A stretch of 64,000 bases of DNA, taken from Trichoplax adhaerens (lineage: Eukaryota; Placozoa; Uniplacotomia; Trichoplacea; Trichoplacidae). The notes beneath the pieces were generated by a model, which did no database searches, was not told the DNA's origin, and worked only from the letters and a program-made list of their open reading frames with translations. The position numbers and the translations under genes were made by a program. Position 1 is the stretch's first letter. Each line of letters begins with the position of its first letter. Below are positions 1 to 12,858 of this stretch, piece by piece. The DNA lies in contig NW_002060952.1 in the NCBI RefSeq assembly GCF_000150275.1, positions 456,482-520,481 of the forward strand, given 5' to 3'.

Positions 1-39
1 CGAAGAGGATTGTAAAAATCTTAGAGTCGTTATTATTAC

Positions 40-3000
40 CTTAACACGTTCTTCTGGCGTTCGTATTTGCTTATCACTGATATTTTTCGTACTAATAAAA
101 CCAGTAATTCCACTATCTAATATAACTTTTACGCCGATAGCGATACCTTTACACTCGTTGTTGTCAATGTGTCTCCATACCTAGTAAAAGTATTTCGACC
201 GAAATAAATGATCAAAGGTGAGATAACAATTTAATGTTTATGGTGTACCATATCTGTTACTTGCTTACCTCGCTAAGTTCTTTAAAGGAGTCAAATAAAC
301 ATAACGGACAAGTCCAAGTGTTAGAAATTGGATCTCGTTCAGGATTAACTCGATCGATTTGATCTTTCGTTGGTCGTCGATGAACAATACCAATAACACG
401 ACAAGTTATTAATTGGCCATAGCATAACGATTCTGGCGTTTCATCTACCAATAAGTAGAATACTTCTCCCGGACTCAAGCTATCAAAAGGCTGACGACAC
501 TCTTTATACCTGTGTGTTAATTCTTCACGGATATCGTATAAAGTTACAGATTTATTTCCAAATCCCTGAAATAGTAGAAATTGTTTAGACTTGCCGATTA
601 AACTAAAACCAATAATGCCATGTTAAAGAATTGTACGTATGACTGTAATAGTATATATTCACCTGGCGCTTTAACTCTTCGGCAAATGCATCTAAATCAA
701 GATCCTTAAGTTTATCAGGTTGATCGATTATGTCATGTACGACTGTAGCTTGATTTATTTCTTCTGCAGACTAAAGAAAATAGCTAGATTATTCCATTGT
801 CATATTAAAGAGATCTAATACCATCCAAAGCTATATGACTCCTATGCATTTTATGACTTACTTCATCGTAATCTAAGGCATCAATTGCCATTTTACGCGC
901 CCAGTCATAAGCCTCAGGATGGATACGAGTGGTATCTAATATTTCAGCATAATCGCTGGAAAAAGCAGGATAAACTTTAAAGTCAGTATAATTAAGATTA
1001 CAGAAAGCGAAAGTCTAAAATTAATTATTATACTACAAGATACAGTTGATAACAACAACCTATTGCATAATAACCTGTCATCTACTTTATTTGTAGGAAT
1101 CTTGATAAAACCAGCACAATTTACAAATAAGTTCGGACCCATACCGCATTCTGTTACCAAAGACTTTCGATTTCTCAGACGGAGATTTCCTTTCTTTAAT
1201 AACTAGACCGTAGTTACAGAGAGCATTCTAATAGTTACATGTAATACAGAATAACAATCCAATAGTATTTAAACTGTTCAATAACATACCTTCAGCAATG
1301 CCGTTGCTTTACGAGGACCAAGACCACATACGAATGAAAGTAATGACGAGTAGCGTTCATTTGTTAAGCATAAGTTCAGATCAATTCCAATATCATTAAT
1401 GCAATTGATAAATTCGATGTATAACGCTTCCATAAGATCAGGTTTAGGAATTTCAGCCTAAAATATAATTTATCTTTTAACTATGACAAGCAGATATATC
1501 TTTATCGTGGCTGTTAATACCTGTAATATGTGGAGCCTAAGGCATAATATTTCTTCATCATCTGATGTTAGCAATTGAGATAACTCCAAAAGAGGTTCTT
1601 GCATATAACGAGCTAAAGAAATAGCGTGACAGAGTAATGGAGGATACTCCGGGAATTCGTTCTTAACAACGAAAAGTAAAGGGTGATCTGTTCAGTGACC
1701 TGTGCATAAGTTTTTTATCATAATCCATCACTTAATTTAATTTCCGAATACCTTAGCGCGTTTAGAAGATTCAAACAGACGTGGGATACAAGGATCTATC
1801 AGTTCAACACTTATAGGTGGCAAATCTTCTTCGGACTGTAATTCATTTACAATTCCTTCTAAGTCTTTCTTAACACCAGTTGCTTGCCTGTAGAGCATTA
1901 ATATTGTTAATTTCGGGATTTGCAATTATAAATATTTTTTACTGTCTGCATTTTTGAAACAGGAAAGAGTACCTGCATGAAGCTGATATTGCTATCGCTA
2001 CTGGTTGCTTGCTAACGATTAAGCCTTTAATTAATTTGATTTCTTTAATCTAAGAAATTATTACGAACGTTTTAAAATTACAAAAATTATTCGTAGTGGG
2101 CGCATATTAGGTAAATTAAGCAGTAGCACCAACTCTATTCGGATCTTCTTCTGTTTCATAATTTCTCGGACCTCTCAAAAGGTGGCTTAACTTCAAAAAG
2201 TCACTTACTTCTCCATGGCCGTCAATGACACATGCATAAGATGCGATATCTCTGCACAAATGAATGCAGTATAGCAAAAATGAACTTTGTGTAGAATAGA
2301 ATGAAATTTACGGATAAAACTTTCAAGAAAGTATATTGACTACCGGTCTGAAACAAATGCGAAACTCATAATCCGTTGATAAGGTTCCATTTCATCATCT
2401 TCATCATTTTCAGAGCCAATTTTAAAAGAAGCGACATTGATTCGTTTTCTGACATTACAACAACATTCCTAGAATAAGCGACACAAAATTACCATTTATT
2501 AATGAATACACACCTTCAGCGACAGCAACATTAGTTTTTTATTGCTGAAAGAAATCCTTAAATTATTATTCTAAATCAATGCTGCAAAACCTTGATGACA
2601 TATTCGTAAGACTCCCGTAGTAACTTCTCTTGTAATTCCTTTCGAAATTCTTCGAATAGAACGTCTTCGACGGCTTTCTGTACGGCACGCCCACGGAGCT
2701 CGTTCCATTCTTTGATCAAATCGCTAAAACCATCCTTCGAAGAATAATAATATATCTTGTAGCTTGTATAAGTTAAATTTGATCAGTTATAGAGGGTACT
2801 TACGACAAAATAATACTGCTTTAGCTCATCAGCGTATGAGCCCCAAGAACTACATTAAAATAGATTTTTGTTAGAGTATGAATAGCGCAAAATTGAATCT
2901 AAAATTCTTGGTTGTTATTAATTTCTATAAATATTACGGAAACGTATACGGTATATTATGTAAAGAATTACCTAGCTGAAGGTTCAACTGAAAATGTATG

Positions 3001-6000
3001 AGTTATGAATCCTTCCTTTTCAGCCTAATAGGATCAAGAAACGAGAGCATTATTGAAGTTGTTGATGTTTATTAAATTGACAGTAATAAAGAATTACAAA
3101 ATCCCCTATTGATCAACCTTAGATATTTGCAAGTATTGGTCATGGGTGAGATCACGAATAGGCTTATTAGAAATATATTTCAAAGGGCTGTACACATGAT
3201 TTTTATCAATATCCTACAGGTAGTACAAAAGAGTATGGTTAATATTCTTTCTTCCAAGCCAATTGAAAACTTTATGACATAAGTCAGGCTAGCCAATTTA
3301 ATGAGAACATTAGATTTATTTACCTTTTTACCCCTTTTAGTTGGACGACAAGAGATCTTAGCTCTTTCATAAAAGGCTAACCGAACCGCTCTACGTACTA
3401 AGGGATCTCTAGAAAGTTGTACGGCTACTGTGTAGACTGCCGCATCTAAAACGGCTTCAACAGTAGGAAAAGCTCTAGAATAGAATACATCACATCATTT
3501 ACAAAAATATCATAAGTATTAATAAAAGTAATTACAGTTACAATTTCGGTACGATACTTTGTGATATAGTCTCGAGCAGTGGTGTTTGGATCAATCTCAT
3601 ACTGAGTGGGTTCATTTATTTGATATGATTCGATCACATTTTTGCCAAATCTTTCTGGAGATAAACCAAATTTTAATGCTAAATGACTAATTTTATTATC
3701 TTCACATCGCGTATAGAAGTTGCGCCTTCTCAGCCTCCGTATACTCTCTCCGCTACGCTTTTCATTATTATCGCTTTGGTTTTTATCATCACTATTTGTT
3801 GTTTTCTTTGAGGCGTCATTACGAAGGTCTTCCAGTTCTTTATGGTGATATAACAAAAAGTGAGTGTAGACGTCTTGTAGTTCTTCATAAGTGTTGCATT
3901 CCTCAAGTCTAATACAAATCAACAATTTAGATTTATCGACTGAAATATTACCTGAAACTCATTGGTTTACTCTAAAGTTTAATATTATTAATTACCTAGC
4001 GGTATCTTCAGCATCGATAATTTTCGCATTAAATGTGGAAAAATCGTGGGTATTTTTAGCTTTATCATATTGATATTGTTGTACTTTGGCGAATAACTTT
4101 GCCATGTTTTGTTTTCTACGACTAAAATACATCCACTGAAAATGAATAGTATTAAAATTGTATTAAGCTAATGCGCATAACTTTCGAGAGTGGTAGTGAA
4201 ATTGTTGTTTTCCACATAAATCAAATTAAATAGAAAAAATAAAATCGAATACCTTTATATCCCAATTGTAAATACGCCATAAATCATCAACTTGTAGGGA
4301 ATGCCGATATATTTCTTTACGGTAGTGCGCTATAAATGGTATCTAAAGAGATATCGTGCAAAAATTTATAAACTATATATACACATAGTGGTATCTTTAA
4401 ACATAAACTAATAACGGTATCTCAATACTACATTTGAAAGAACATCTTTCATTAATGTGCTGATGCTTGGGAAGTACGCATTAGTTAAATTAAAGATTAC
4501 CTCAAGGCCTTCATTGCGAATTAGCGCCAAGATTTCTCGTACAGTGATCATTAATTGACTTCCTGATCCGTAGTTGATACCCTGATCGATTACAAGTGAT
4601 AGATAATTTTGGCTACAGAAAATCATGCGGTCATAAAATAGAGTCACTATTCTAGTATACCTGATTTGATATTGAAGGATTCATAAAAGCCTGAGAATAA
4701 ATCCATTGAGATTCGTTATCCAATTCAGTGTCATCGGCTTTAGTAACAGCAATTTTGCGCAACTTAGATACAAATAGGAGAGATTTACAATTGAAAATTT
4801 TAGAGACAGGTCATAGAATTGTTTGGTAGTTTGAAACACTACCTGTCAGCATCATACTGGTATTAAGTAATACTACCTGATGTCTTTCAGGCATGTCTGT
4901 AATCCGAATCTTTTCATCTCGCTTAGATAAATAACGTTTTTCCAAATCAGTTGGTTCATAAATTTCAAATAATGAGCGACCTTTTTTTGAGACTTTCTTC
5001 CTTGATCGCCGACGTGGTTCACTTTCATCCTATCAATAGAATGCAAATTATTTTATTGTAATCTTCTCAATTTTAGAAATAGGCAAGTCGCATAACATAG
5101 CTAGAGTTTTTTTTTATAAATGGTGAACATGTTACATCCATACGTTGTTGAAACTATATTAGCGACCTGTGAATCTATATCTTCATCAAGATAATCATCT
5201 TCTTCATATTCTTCAACTTCATCTGCGCCTTCATCAAGATAATCAAAATCTATGCGAAATATATCATTGGCATCATGCATCGCCCTAAAGAATAAAATAA
5301 GATAGTATTGTAATTAATGTATGATTTCAAATAATATCGCATTTTCAATCTGCAATATATGAATTACAGAGAATTGTATTTTCGACATTGTGATTGAAAA
5401 ATTAAAGTCAAGCCATTTGCTCTATTTAACACTCACTCATCGGCTTCATCATCTTCTTCATGTATCGGTCTGCCTTCTTCGTCGACGATAAAATCATCAT
5501 CTAATCGAAACAAAGATGATATCAGTAGAATTAAGAATCATTTTAAATAATTAATTCAACATTGGAGGGAAATGCGCCTATTGAGGTGTTAATTAGGGGA
5601 TAGTGTTAACTTGAATCGTTACTTTCACCTTCGTCTGAAGACATTTCCGCAAAGATATCATCGTGCGGTGCTGATGGCTTTTCAGATGTGCTAGGTTTCT
5701 ACATACCATAACAGAAAACAATTAATACACCATCAACAGCATGGATTGCTTATAAATATAAATATTCAAATGGATCATTGACTAAATATTCTACCTTCGC
5801 TACGACAGGATCAGCTTCTGGCGGCAACGCCATAATATCGTCTTCAGGCTCTTCATCGAAAGCCGACTCCAATGTTCGTACCCGTCGAAATCGTTTATTC
5901 TACACAAATTAATGAACTTTAATCAATTTCAATTCGGTCTTTAGTACTGTACAGATGATAGCATAGTATTAGTCGTAATAAAAGATGGTGGCATTCAATT

Positions 6001-6965
6001 CTCTTTAGTTTTTTGATGCAGTAAAAAATCTATCCATGGATCCAACCCTAGTCATTGGGATAATGACAGTCATCCATTTGTTGATGTTGTACAGTTACAA
6101 TTTTTCGCAGACATTACGCGTGATATTTTTATCCACTATCTCTAGTCAGTATGGCAATTGGCGTTTGAAAGCAATCGATCAGATTTTGATTCATTTAGTT
6201 CAATCTTGATGAGCATCGTTCTACTTTGAAAAGTTTACACTTTTACGATATTCAATCTCATCTAGCTTGTCCTCAAGTCTGCCTCTATTTACTCATACTG
6301 TATTGTAGGAAAGAAGAGAGTGATGGAAGATGTCGACTTGTACCCATGCATCCGTACAGTAAGACATCAAGGTGATACTACTTGTTCAATGGTTTACTGA
6401 CTTATACTTACGAATTGAAACTTTACTCATCTTTCATGATAGTACTAAACTAAAACTCTTGCAATACTAGGTCTTTCCAGTTGCATTTTTGTACTGATAT
6501 TTCAGCAAGAGTTTGAAAAGATGCTTTTATTTTATTCATCAACTGTTGCCTCTATCTTACCCTTTGTAAATCAATGCCAGTATTTTCGTTGATGAGATCA
6601 AAATCGTCTTCATCCAAATCATCATCAATATCATCCTCTACAATGAGACATACAATCAACAACATCAACCTTAATGAAGAATTATGGACATACAATAGTT
6701 GAATGAATTGGAAGATTTCCTTGGCCATGATTCCAAATATTATGGGAAAGTTGTATTTGCACCTACCATCGTGGTATCGTTTCTTGCCCGTGGTCCCACT
6801 GTCTGATTCGCTGTCATCATGGCTGGTTTCATCTTTATCAGTGACAAAACCGCTTAATTTATCATCCTCGGCGCCATCATCATCGTCGTCTTCGTCTTGG
6901 TTGGATCCAGCATATTCTTCCTCTGATTCTTCAGCTTCGTTGTCAATATAATCGTTGGACGACAT
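40..6965 (-). CDS. SUPT6H: Transcription elongation factor SPT6 (3' part beyond the left edge)
   Basis: Histone chaperone and elongation factor that travels with RNA polymerase II in the nucleus. The ATG is at 6965 and the first residues ([18 protein letters not shown]) follow the animal SPT6 N-terminus. I traced 28 exons: 6767-6965, 6561-6637, 5795-5899, 5611-5698, 5437-5500, 5167-5284, 4877-5029, 4661-4762, 4501-4581, 4253-4342, 3996-4135, 3558-3908, 3324-3474, 3118-3213, 2972-3024, 2804-2849, 2591-2734, 2344-2468, 2134-2251, 1973-2049, 1752-1887, 1521-1661, 1290-1457, 1075-1202, 862-955, 663-770, 269-565, 40-180. They give 1197 codons in one frame. Order: acidic N-terminus (about 1-217), helical core with [10 protein letters not shown] and [11 protein letters not shown], YqgF-like domain (about 728-885), helix-hairpin-helix ([14 protein letters not shown], then [11 protein letters not shown]), and S1 domain at the edge ([13 protein letters not shown]). 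Human SPT6 is 1726 aa, so the tandem SH2 and C-terminal tail lie outside. The donors of exons 4 and 19 are the least certain. Confidence 0.97.
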
Positions 6966-7652
6966 GTTTGAAAAGCAACTTGATCAAGTCCGAAGATTTT
7001 TCCGTCTTTCCGAACTTGCCTCTGAATCTGCCTGAGGTTGAAGCCTTGAAGGATCGATCCACTTGACCGTTGACGCGTTTGACAGTGTACGTACTGTACC
7101 AGTCTACTGTCATTTATAGTACTACTACCTGTAATTGAGTATTGCATGGCGGTACTGTACAAGCAGCTATATAGGCAAATCGAATAAGAAGAGTACAGTA
7201 CAGTACTGCACATTCTACTGTAGCACCGTACTGTACTGTACACTGTACACTGTACGGTACAGTACCGTCCAGTCATGGACTACAGTACTACAGTACAGTA
7301 GATGTACTGTAGTTTACAGTACAGCGTTTTGAATTTCGTTTTCAATACTTTAACTGGGAAAAAATGGAACGAAATCGAACGTGCAAATACAGTAGTTTAT
7401 AGTTTGTACTACTGTGCTGTATATACCGATAGAGCAAAGAATTTTATTTCTACTGTACTTTTACTAAAATATCTGATACACAATAACATCGCTGTACTGT
7501 ACGCCTGGACTATAGCGACTACGGAATGGGCACAGTCACTGTACAGTTACTACAGTACAGTACTGTACACCAGAAATGTACAGTGTACAGTCCATAACGT
7601 AACAGTACGGATTGTACTGTAGTACTGTATGTACTGTACCAATGCTATGGAA

Positions 7653-7743
7653 TGTAACGACTCTTAATCAGTATTTGCTTATTAACATCACTGGTTGATG
7701 TAACAACTCTTAATTAGTATTCGCTTATTAAGATCACTAGTAA
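7653..7743. repeat. Two-copy 46-bp tandem repeat
   Basis: Copies at 7653-7698 and 7699-7743, both starting TGTAAC(G/A)ACTCTTAAT and ending CACT(G/A)GT, with a few substitutions. It is embedded in the GTAC-rich block. Confidence 0.8.
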
Positions 7744-7771
7744 AGTGACAGTACAGTACTGTACTGTACGT

Positions 7772-8200
7772 TACAATTTTGACTGAGGGACTGTAAAAAA
7801 AATGAGGGCGAAATTGTGAAAGTGACTTGGCAGTTGGCAGTGACTAAATATGGGTCCAGCAGTCCAGTCGTCTGGTACTGTCGTGGTGATCTGGTACAAA
7901 CATGACAAGATCAGTGTACTGTAGACACTACTAATGGGCACAGTAACAGTACTGTACAGTCCATAACGTAACAGTACGGATTGTACTGTAGTACTGTAAT
8001 TACAGTACTGTACAGTACTGTACAATTTTGACTGAGGGACTGTAAAAAACAAGAGGGTGAAAGTCAGGTCTACAGTAGGTGAAACTGTGAAAGTGACTTG
8101 GCAGTGACTGAATATGGGTCGAGTAGTCCAGTCGTCTGGTACTGCAGTGGTTATCTGGTATAAACAGGAACACATCAGTGGATCAGTACTGCACACTGTA
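7772..8200. repeat. Direct duplication (about 150-180 bp units) within the GTAC block
   Basis: The word ACAATTTTGACTGAGGGACT occurs near 7773 and again near 8022. After each copy come similar sequences: a run of A, GTGACTTGGCAG, ATATGGGTC, CCAGTCGTCTGGTACTG, then GATCAGT with a GTAC word. The second copy has an insertion near 8060-8085. A separate shared word, CCATAACGTAACAGTACGG, lies near 7590 and 7960, so the block grew by segmental duplication about 250-370 bp apart. Confidence 0.75.
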
Positions 8201-8547
8201 AAGTAACCCCATAGGTGATCATCTTGGTACTGAAGAATCTCTGTCAGAACAGACTTTACTTATACCAGAAGTTATATATATAGAATAGCTATATGAGGAC
8301 CATAGGGAAGAACCACCATGGATAGGACTTCCAAGTGTTAGCAAGGCTTTACTGTCGATTCTGCAGACACCCTAAGATAATCTGCCGTCAAGGGTAGAAA
8401 AACCGAAAGTTATTCTACAGTACTGTACTGTAGTAGAACCTACGGTACTGTACGCTCGTTCTGCTATACTGTACAGTACAGTACTGTACTGTACTGAGAC
8501 AGTGACATTCGACCTGGTTCAATTCAAAGCGACTTTGAAGTCGTCAT

Positions 8548-8665
8548 GTTTCACAATGGGAAGAAACGTTTGCTCATTGGCCTGATCCGCACCATTTTAC
8601 TAGTTATCCTTTGTTGGAGTATCAAGATCAGGCCAATCAGCAAACGTTTCGTCTCGTTCTGAAAC
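8548..8665. repeat. Long inverted repeat (40-bp arms, 38-bp loop)
   Basis: The left arm 8548-8587 (GTTTCACAATGGG..GGCCTGATC) is closely complementary to the right arm 8626-8665 (GATCAGGCC..GAAAC). The inner 24 bp differ at about one position, and mismatches cluster in the outer third. The loop is 8588-8625. It could be a hairpin-forming element, a MITE remnant or a regulatory cruciform. No coding sequence is associated. Confidence 0.8.
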
Positions 8666-11600
8666 AATACCATTGCAAGCATACAGGCCATAGTCCGTGA
8701 TACTGTACTGTCGAACGCCATTCAGAGACAGTACTGTACACTGTACACTGTACAGTAGAGTGACCCTCATCAAACTCAACCTGAACTCAACTCAACTTCA
8801 ACTCGGCTGTATCGCCTTTACCTTTCGGGTTCGGGTTGGACCAACTTGTCAATCTCGTCCTTGTGCAGCTCTCTGATCTCGACTCTACACAGTATGTTCG
8901 AGATTTACCAGAGGACCTTTAACCCTTATAGAGAAAATTTCTCTCCTTCCTTGAGTAGTCACTGCTTCTAGCATGCTTTTCATCATCGAGTTTTATTTTT
9001 TCCTTGCTCAATACTTAATGTCAATAGTAGATTAGGATCTGCTGTAGACAGTAGTATAATTTGACATAGTCCATAACCAGGCGAATGGATAAAAACAGAA
9101 ATTGACGTACTACTACAGTGTAATGAAGTAAAGTAAATGAGTATTTAGTGTACAATAAGCAAGAAAAAGGGGAGCACCAAGCGCAATACTGTACTACCAC
9201 AGCAGTGCTACCCTAGAGGCATGATGCTATTGAAGTTCAATTTCAAGTTGTACAGCACTGCACTACCATTGGAAAAATGACGGTGCTGACTATTTACTGT
9301 ACAATAACATTTCATGTTTATCCTTTCACCGTACAGTAATCCGAATCGTGATGGATGCTATTTCTGCATCAACTATTTAGTCAAACAACCAACTTGCTAT
9401 GGAATAGCCGTTATTCAATTTTTTTGAATTTATAGAGCTATGCAACATCTACACCCGGCATAACTGGCGAGTACACAGTGCTTAGAATTGTACCTGTATC
9501 CGGATGCATGAGCCATATGGTAGGGAATAATAAGAAACGATAAACATATCAATTTTAAGACTATAAACTTCGAAATTATGGTTATAGAATGACTAGTTTG
9601 ATATTTAAGGTTTGCAGTCAAAGTAAATATCCAATAAAATAATATTTTATTTATCCACTAATTAGAACGAGGACAATGAATTAACATTTAATCTTTCATC
9701 ACTTAATAATGCAACTATACTCGCACGCCTTGCTAACTAATTATTAGCTCAGCTACAGCTCTAAAATTTACAACAAATTACGCTAATGCTACCCAAAAAA
9801 TGAAAGAAATGAATATCATTCCATTACATAGGCTACAAATAGTTTGCAATCATGCCCAATAAAAGATACGTTAATGTGCTAATTTTAATTTGTGAGTAAA
9901 ATTGCAATCATTCACTCGCGTACATGCAGTATTGGAAATTTGAGAAAAGATAGAGGATGCTGGTTATTAGTACACTTTGTATATTGGCAAAAGATATCTG
10001 AATGTCAATAATAACTAATGCAATGAACCATATGGATTATATCAAAATCAAGATTAGTCCACTATAACATCAATTTCAGTCAATTTGAATGCGCATGGTA
10101 ACTGCAAACATTTGTCTGATTTATTTAAATTTCAAGTATTACCCATAAGACTACTAAGATTTCTGATAAACCGATGGAAGTCATTCCATCAGAAGCAGCA
10201 GTGTGTTTATTATCAGTATTTACCGCCCGTAATAAGGCTATTATTATTATCTGGCAATTAGCGAGTTTATTTATTTAGTGCTTGTTATTTCTAAATTATA
10301 AAGCATACGTTATTATCATATATCAGTTTTTCTCCATTTTTTCAATCGGAATTTACGAGTACATTCGATGTATACATGTGCTATTACTGTAGAAATGTAT
10401 CATCTGTATTGAACAGTTTTAAGTTTCAAGTCGCTTCTTTCAAATGTTAGTAGCTAATTAATAGTTGAACTTTTCAGAATGAAAAATTTAAATACTTTTA
10501 ATATATGTATAGAATTATCTAAACATACCTTGTAATATAGACTCACCCTACGTGATCCTTCGTTTGTTATCATGTAATTGCATCAAAGACTCCCGGACTG
10601 GCGTCAACTCGACAGTAGGTTCAAAACTTTACATAAATATTTATAACTAGACGTAAATGTAATTACATATACAAGTATAATACCTTACGATAAGCAATGA
10701 TTCATAAAGTACACATCGAAAATTTTACCATAACAGGGAGCAACAAAATGTCGTCTATCTAAATAGTCAACAAGGTCAAAAAATTTCTCATATAGATTCC
10801 GTTCCTCCATCTTTAATAATGATAATTCCTGAAGTAGAATGAATCATGGTTTTACATAATAAAGTCAGGTCGCTTTGACGTGGCTGTAAACAACAACAAT
10901 ATAATCAATCCAATCGTAGCATATTTTATTTAATTTTGATGATTCATTAATCAATAGTGGATCCGGATTGCATTTACGATACGTATGTGTATACTTCTTG
11001 CGCACTCGTATTCAGCGTATATATTGCTATTTTTGCCAATTGATATACTCCTGTAATTTTGTTATTGATCAAATTTTATGAAAATATTTTTACCAATTGG
11101 TATAACATAAGTACAAGGACTGTCATAACCTAATTATTTTATCTGATAATTTATTAAGTAGTTATTTATAATCTACAAGTCAGACAATTATGCAGGACTG
11201 ATTATATAATATAAATCGATGCTTTGACTTGCATTGTCAAACGTCTGCGTTGGGCATGAAATTATAAATTATAACAGATTCTGAGCCTTAATACTATCAA
11301 CGCTGTCATGATATCAATACTTGTATTAATCATAGCAATATTGCGATAAAAATTTATAACTAGTTGCCAGTTCAACTATACTTCGATGCCAACACTTGGC
11401 TAATACAGTATCTTTAAAATGAATTGATTATTTAGAAAGCTTTCTATCTGCCGTAGGGTATTACAATTGGTATCTTTAACAAATTTTAAAGTGTTTATTA
11501 TGCACCGTTCGGATAATACCTAGATATTCTGAATTCTATGACTCAGTTATTGTTCGTTAGAAAATAAGTAGCTAGTATTAATTTATAGCATATACTATTG

Positions 11601-12833
11601 GTAACGGGATTAATACCGTAAATAGCGAATAAAGAGCAATTATTATTTAAGCCTGAGAGACACGTTCGATTGCTTGTGTGTGCAATGCTACACCATTCCA
11701 TCACCATAAAAGTATATTCTTATAAACAGCCAGCTCGTTTAGGCTTCAAATCAATAAAATTATCCAAAGCATAAACTTACTTATAAAAGAATAAATATTA
11801 TCGTTCTTATGTTTACTAGTTACTTATCTTGAATAAACAGAATTGATGTAAATTTTGTAGTAGCTCTGTAGATGATATCATATGGCTTTTATAATAGCTA
11901 CAACATTTTAATACATTTTAAAATATGAAGAACATGCATGTATAGTATGCGTGTACATTTCGAAAACACCTAATTATCGTTATAACAAGTTTACGCGTTT
12001 ACGAACAATAATACCTGATCAATTTTAATTGTCAGTTCGTTAAAAAAGAAAAAAGAAATTCGGTGAGTGAAACGGACTGTAGATTGTGATGTTTAAAATC
12101 GATCAGGGTTAAGTCAACATGATAAATATGAGTAAAATCCATCATATGCGCAGTCACTTTTAAGCATCACACGCACTTCTAGAAATTGTAGAGAGCCCAC
12201 GTTCTAGGAGGGCTTCTAAAGTCCGTGATCCAATTTATTATATGCGTGATCGGTGAAGTCGCTGAATAGCAATTATTTTGAAAATTTCAGGTTTTTAGCA
12301 CTGTACAATATAATTACGATTAAGAAATTGAACGACCTCATAGAGCAGTTCTATTGCAGTTATTACGGGACAGAATAGATCATGAAGTAAATATTTCAAT
12401 ACGAAAGTATAATGTTGCACGCATATAAACATGCGTTGCATTCGAGAGAATACGGTATTAGAAGCTGAACTATAATTATTGAACTGTAATGTACACGTAT
12501 TTATTGTTAATAGCGATTAGGACAATATATGAATGTTTAAAAAGTACACCTAATAATGTAAAAGCATAGTGCAATGTGCATAGATATCAGTACTTTGCAA
12601 AATAATTGTTTCTAAAACTCATCGAGGGTAACGCAATGTTTTTAAAGTATATATGCATAAAAAGGATTACAACGAAAGGTTAAATACGCTTGCTTATATA
12701 GTCATTCTATAAGCTGTGCAGTAGTATTCTACGTTATGCAATCAATCGGTCTGTACAAAGTTCTCGAATCTGCATTACTTCCGTGACCGTCCATGGTTTT
12801 GTAGCAACAATTAAGTATCGTATTGCATATTTG

Positions 12834-12858
12834 TATATACTGTACTGTACAGTATATA
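12834..12858. repeat. Short perfect inverted repeat built on the GTAC motif
   Basis: TATATACTGTA, a 3-base spacer CTG, then TACAGTATATA: 11-bp perfect arms. It is an isolated small copy of the word type that forms the larger blocks. Confidence 0.8.

Larger units (their letters stand above)
7081..8766. repeat. GTAC/ACTGT satellite-like block upstream of SPT6
   Basis: Dense run of self-complementary words such as GTACTGTAC, CTGTACAG and ACAGTACTGT, heaviest at 7081-7330, 7485-7640, 7745-7775, 7915-8030, 8408-8500 and 8698-8765. It begins about 115 bp upstream of the SPT6 start codon, so it overlaps the likely promoter and 5' UTR region. Open frames across it are low-complexity artefacts rich in Tyr, Cys, Thr, Val and Ser. 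I do not recognise a named family. Confidence 0.85.

Noticed and set aside
6703-6951. 82-codon Ser-rich plus-strand frame
   Set aside because: Antisense shadow of the acidic SPT6 N-terminus (Asp/Glu codons read as Ser/Phe/Val).
7771-8196. 141-codon minus-strand frame in the GTAC block
   Set aside because: It covers two copies of a direct repeat and its peptide is itself repeated and rich in Tyr/Thr/Ser/Val from ACTGT words; an artefact of the repeat.
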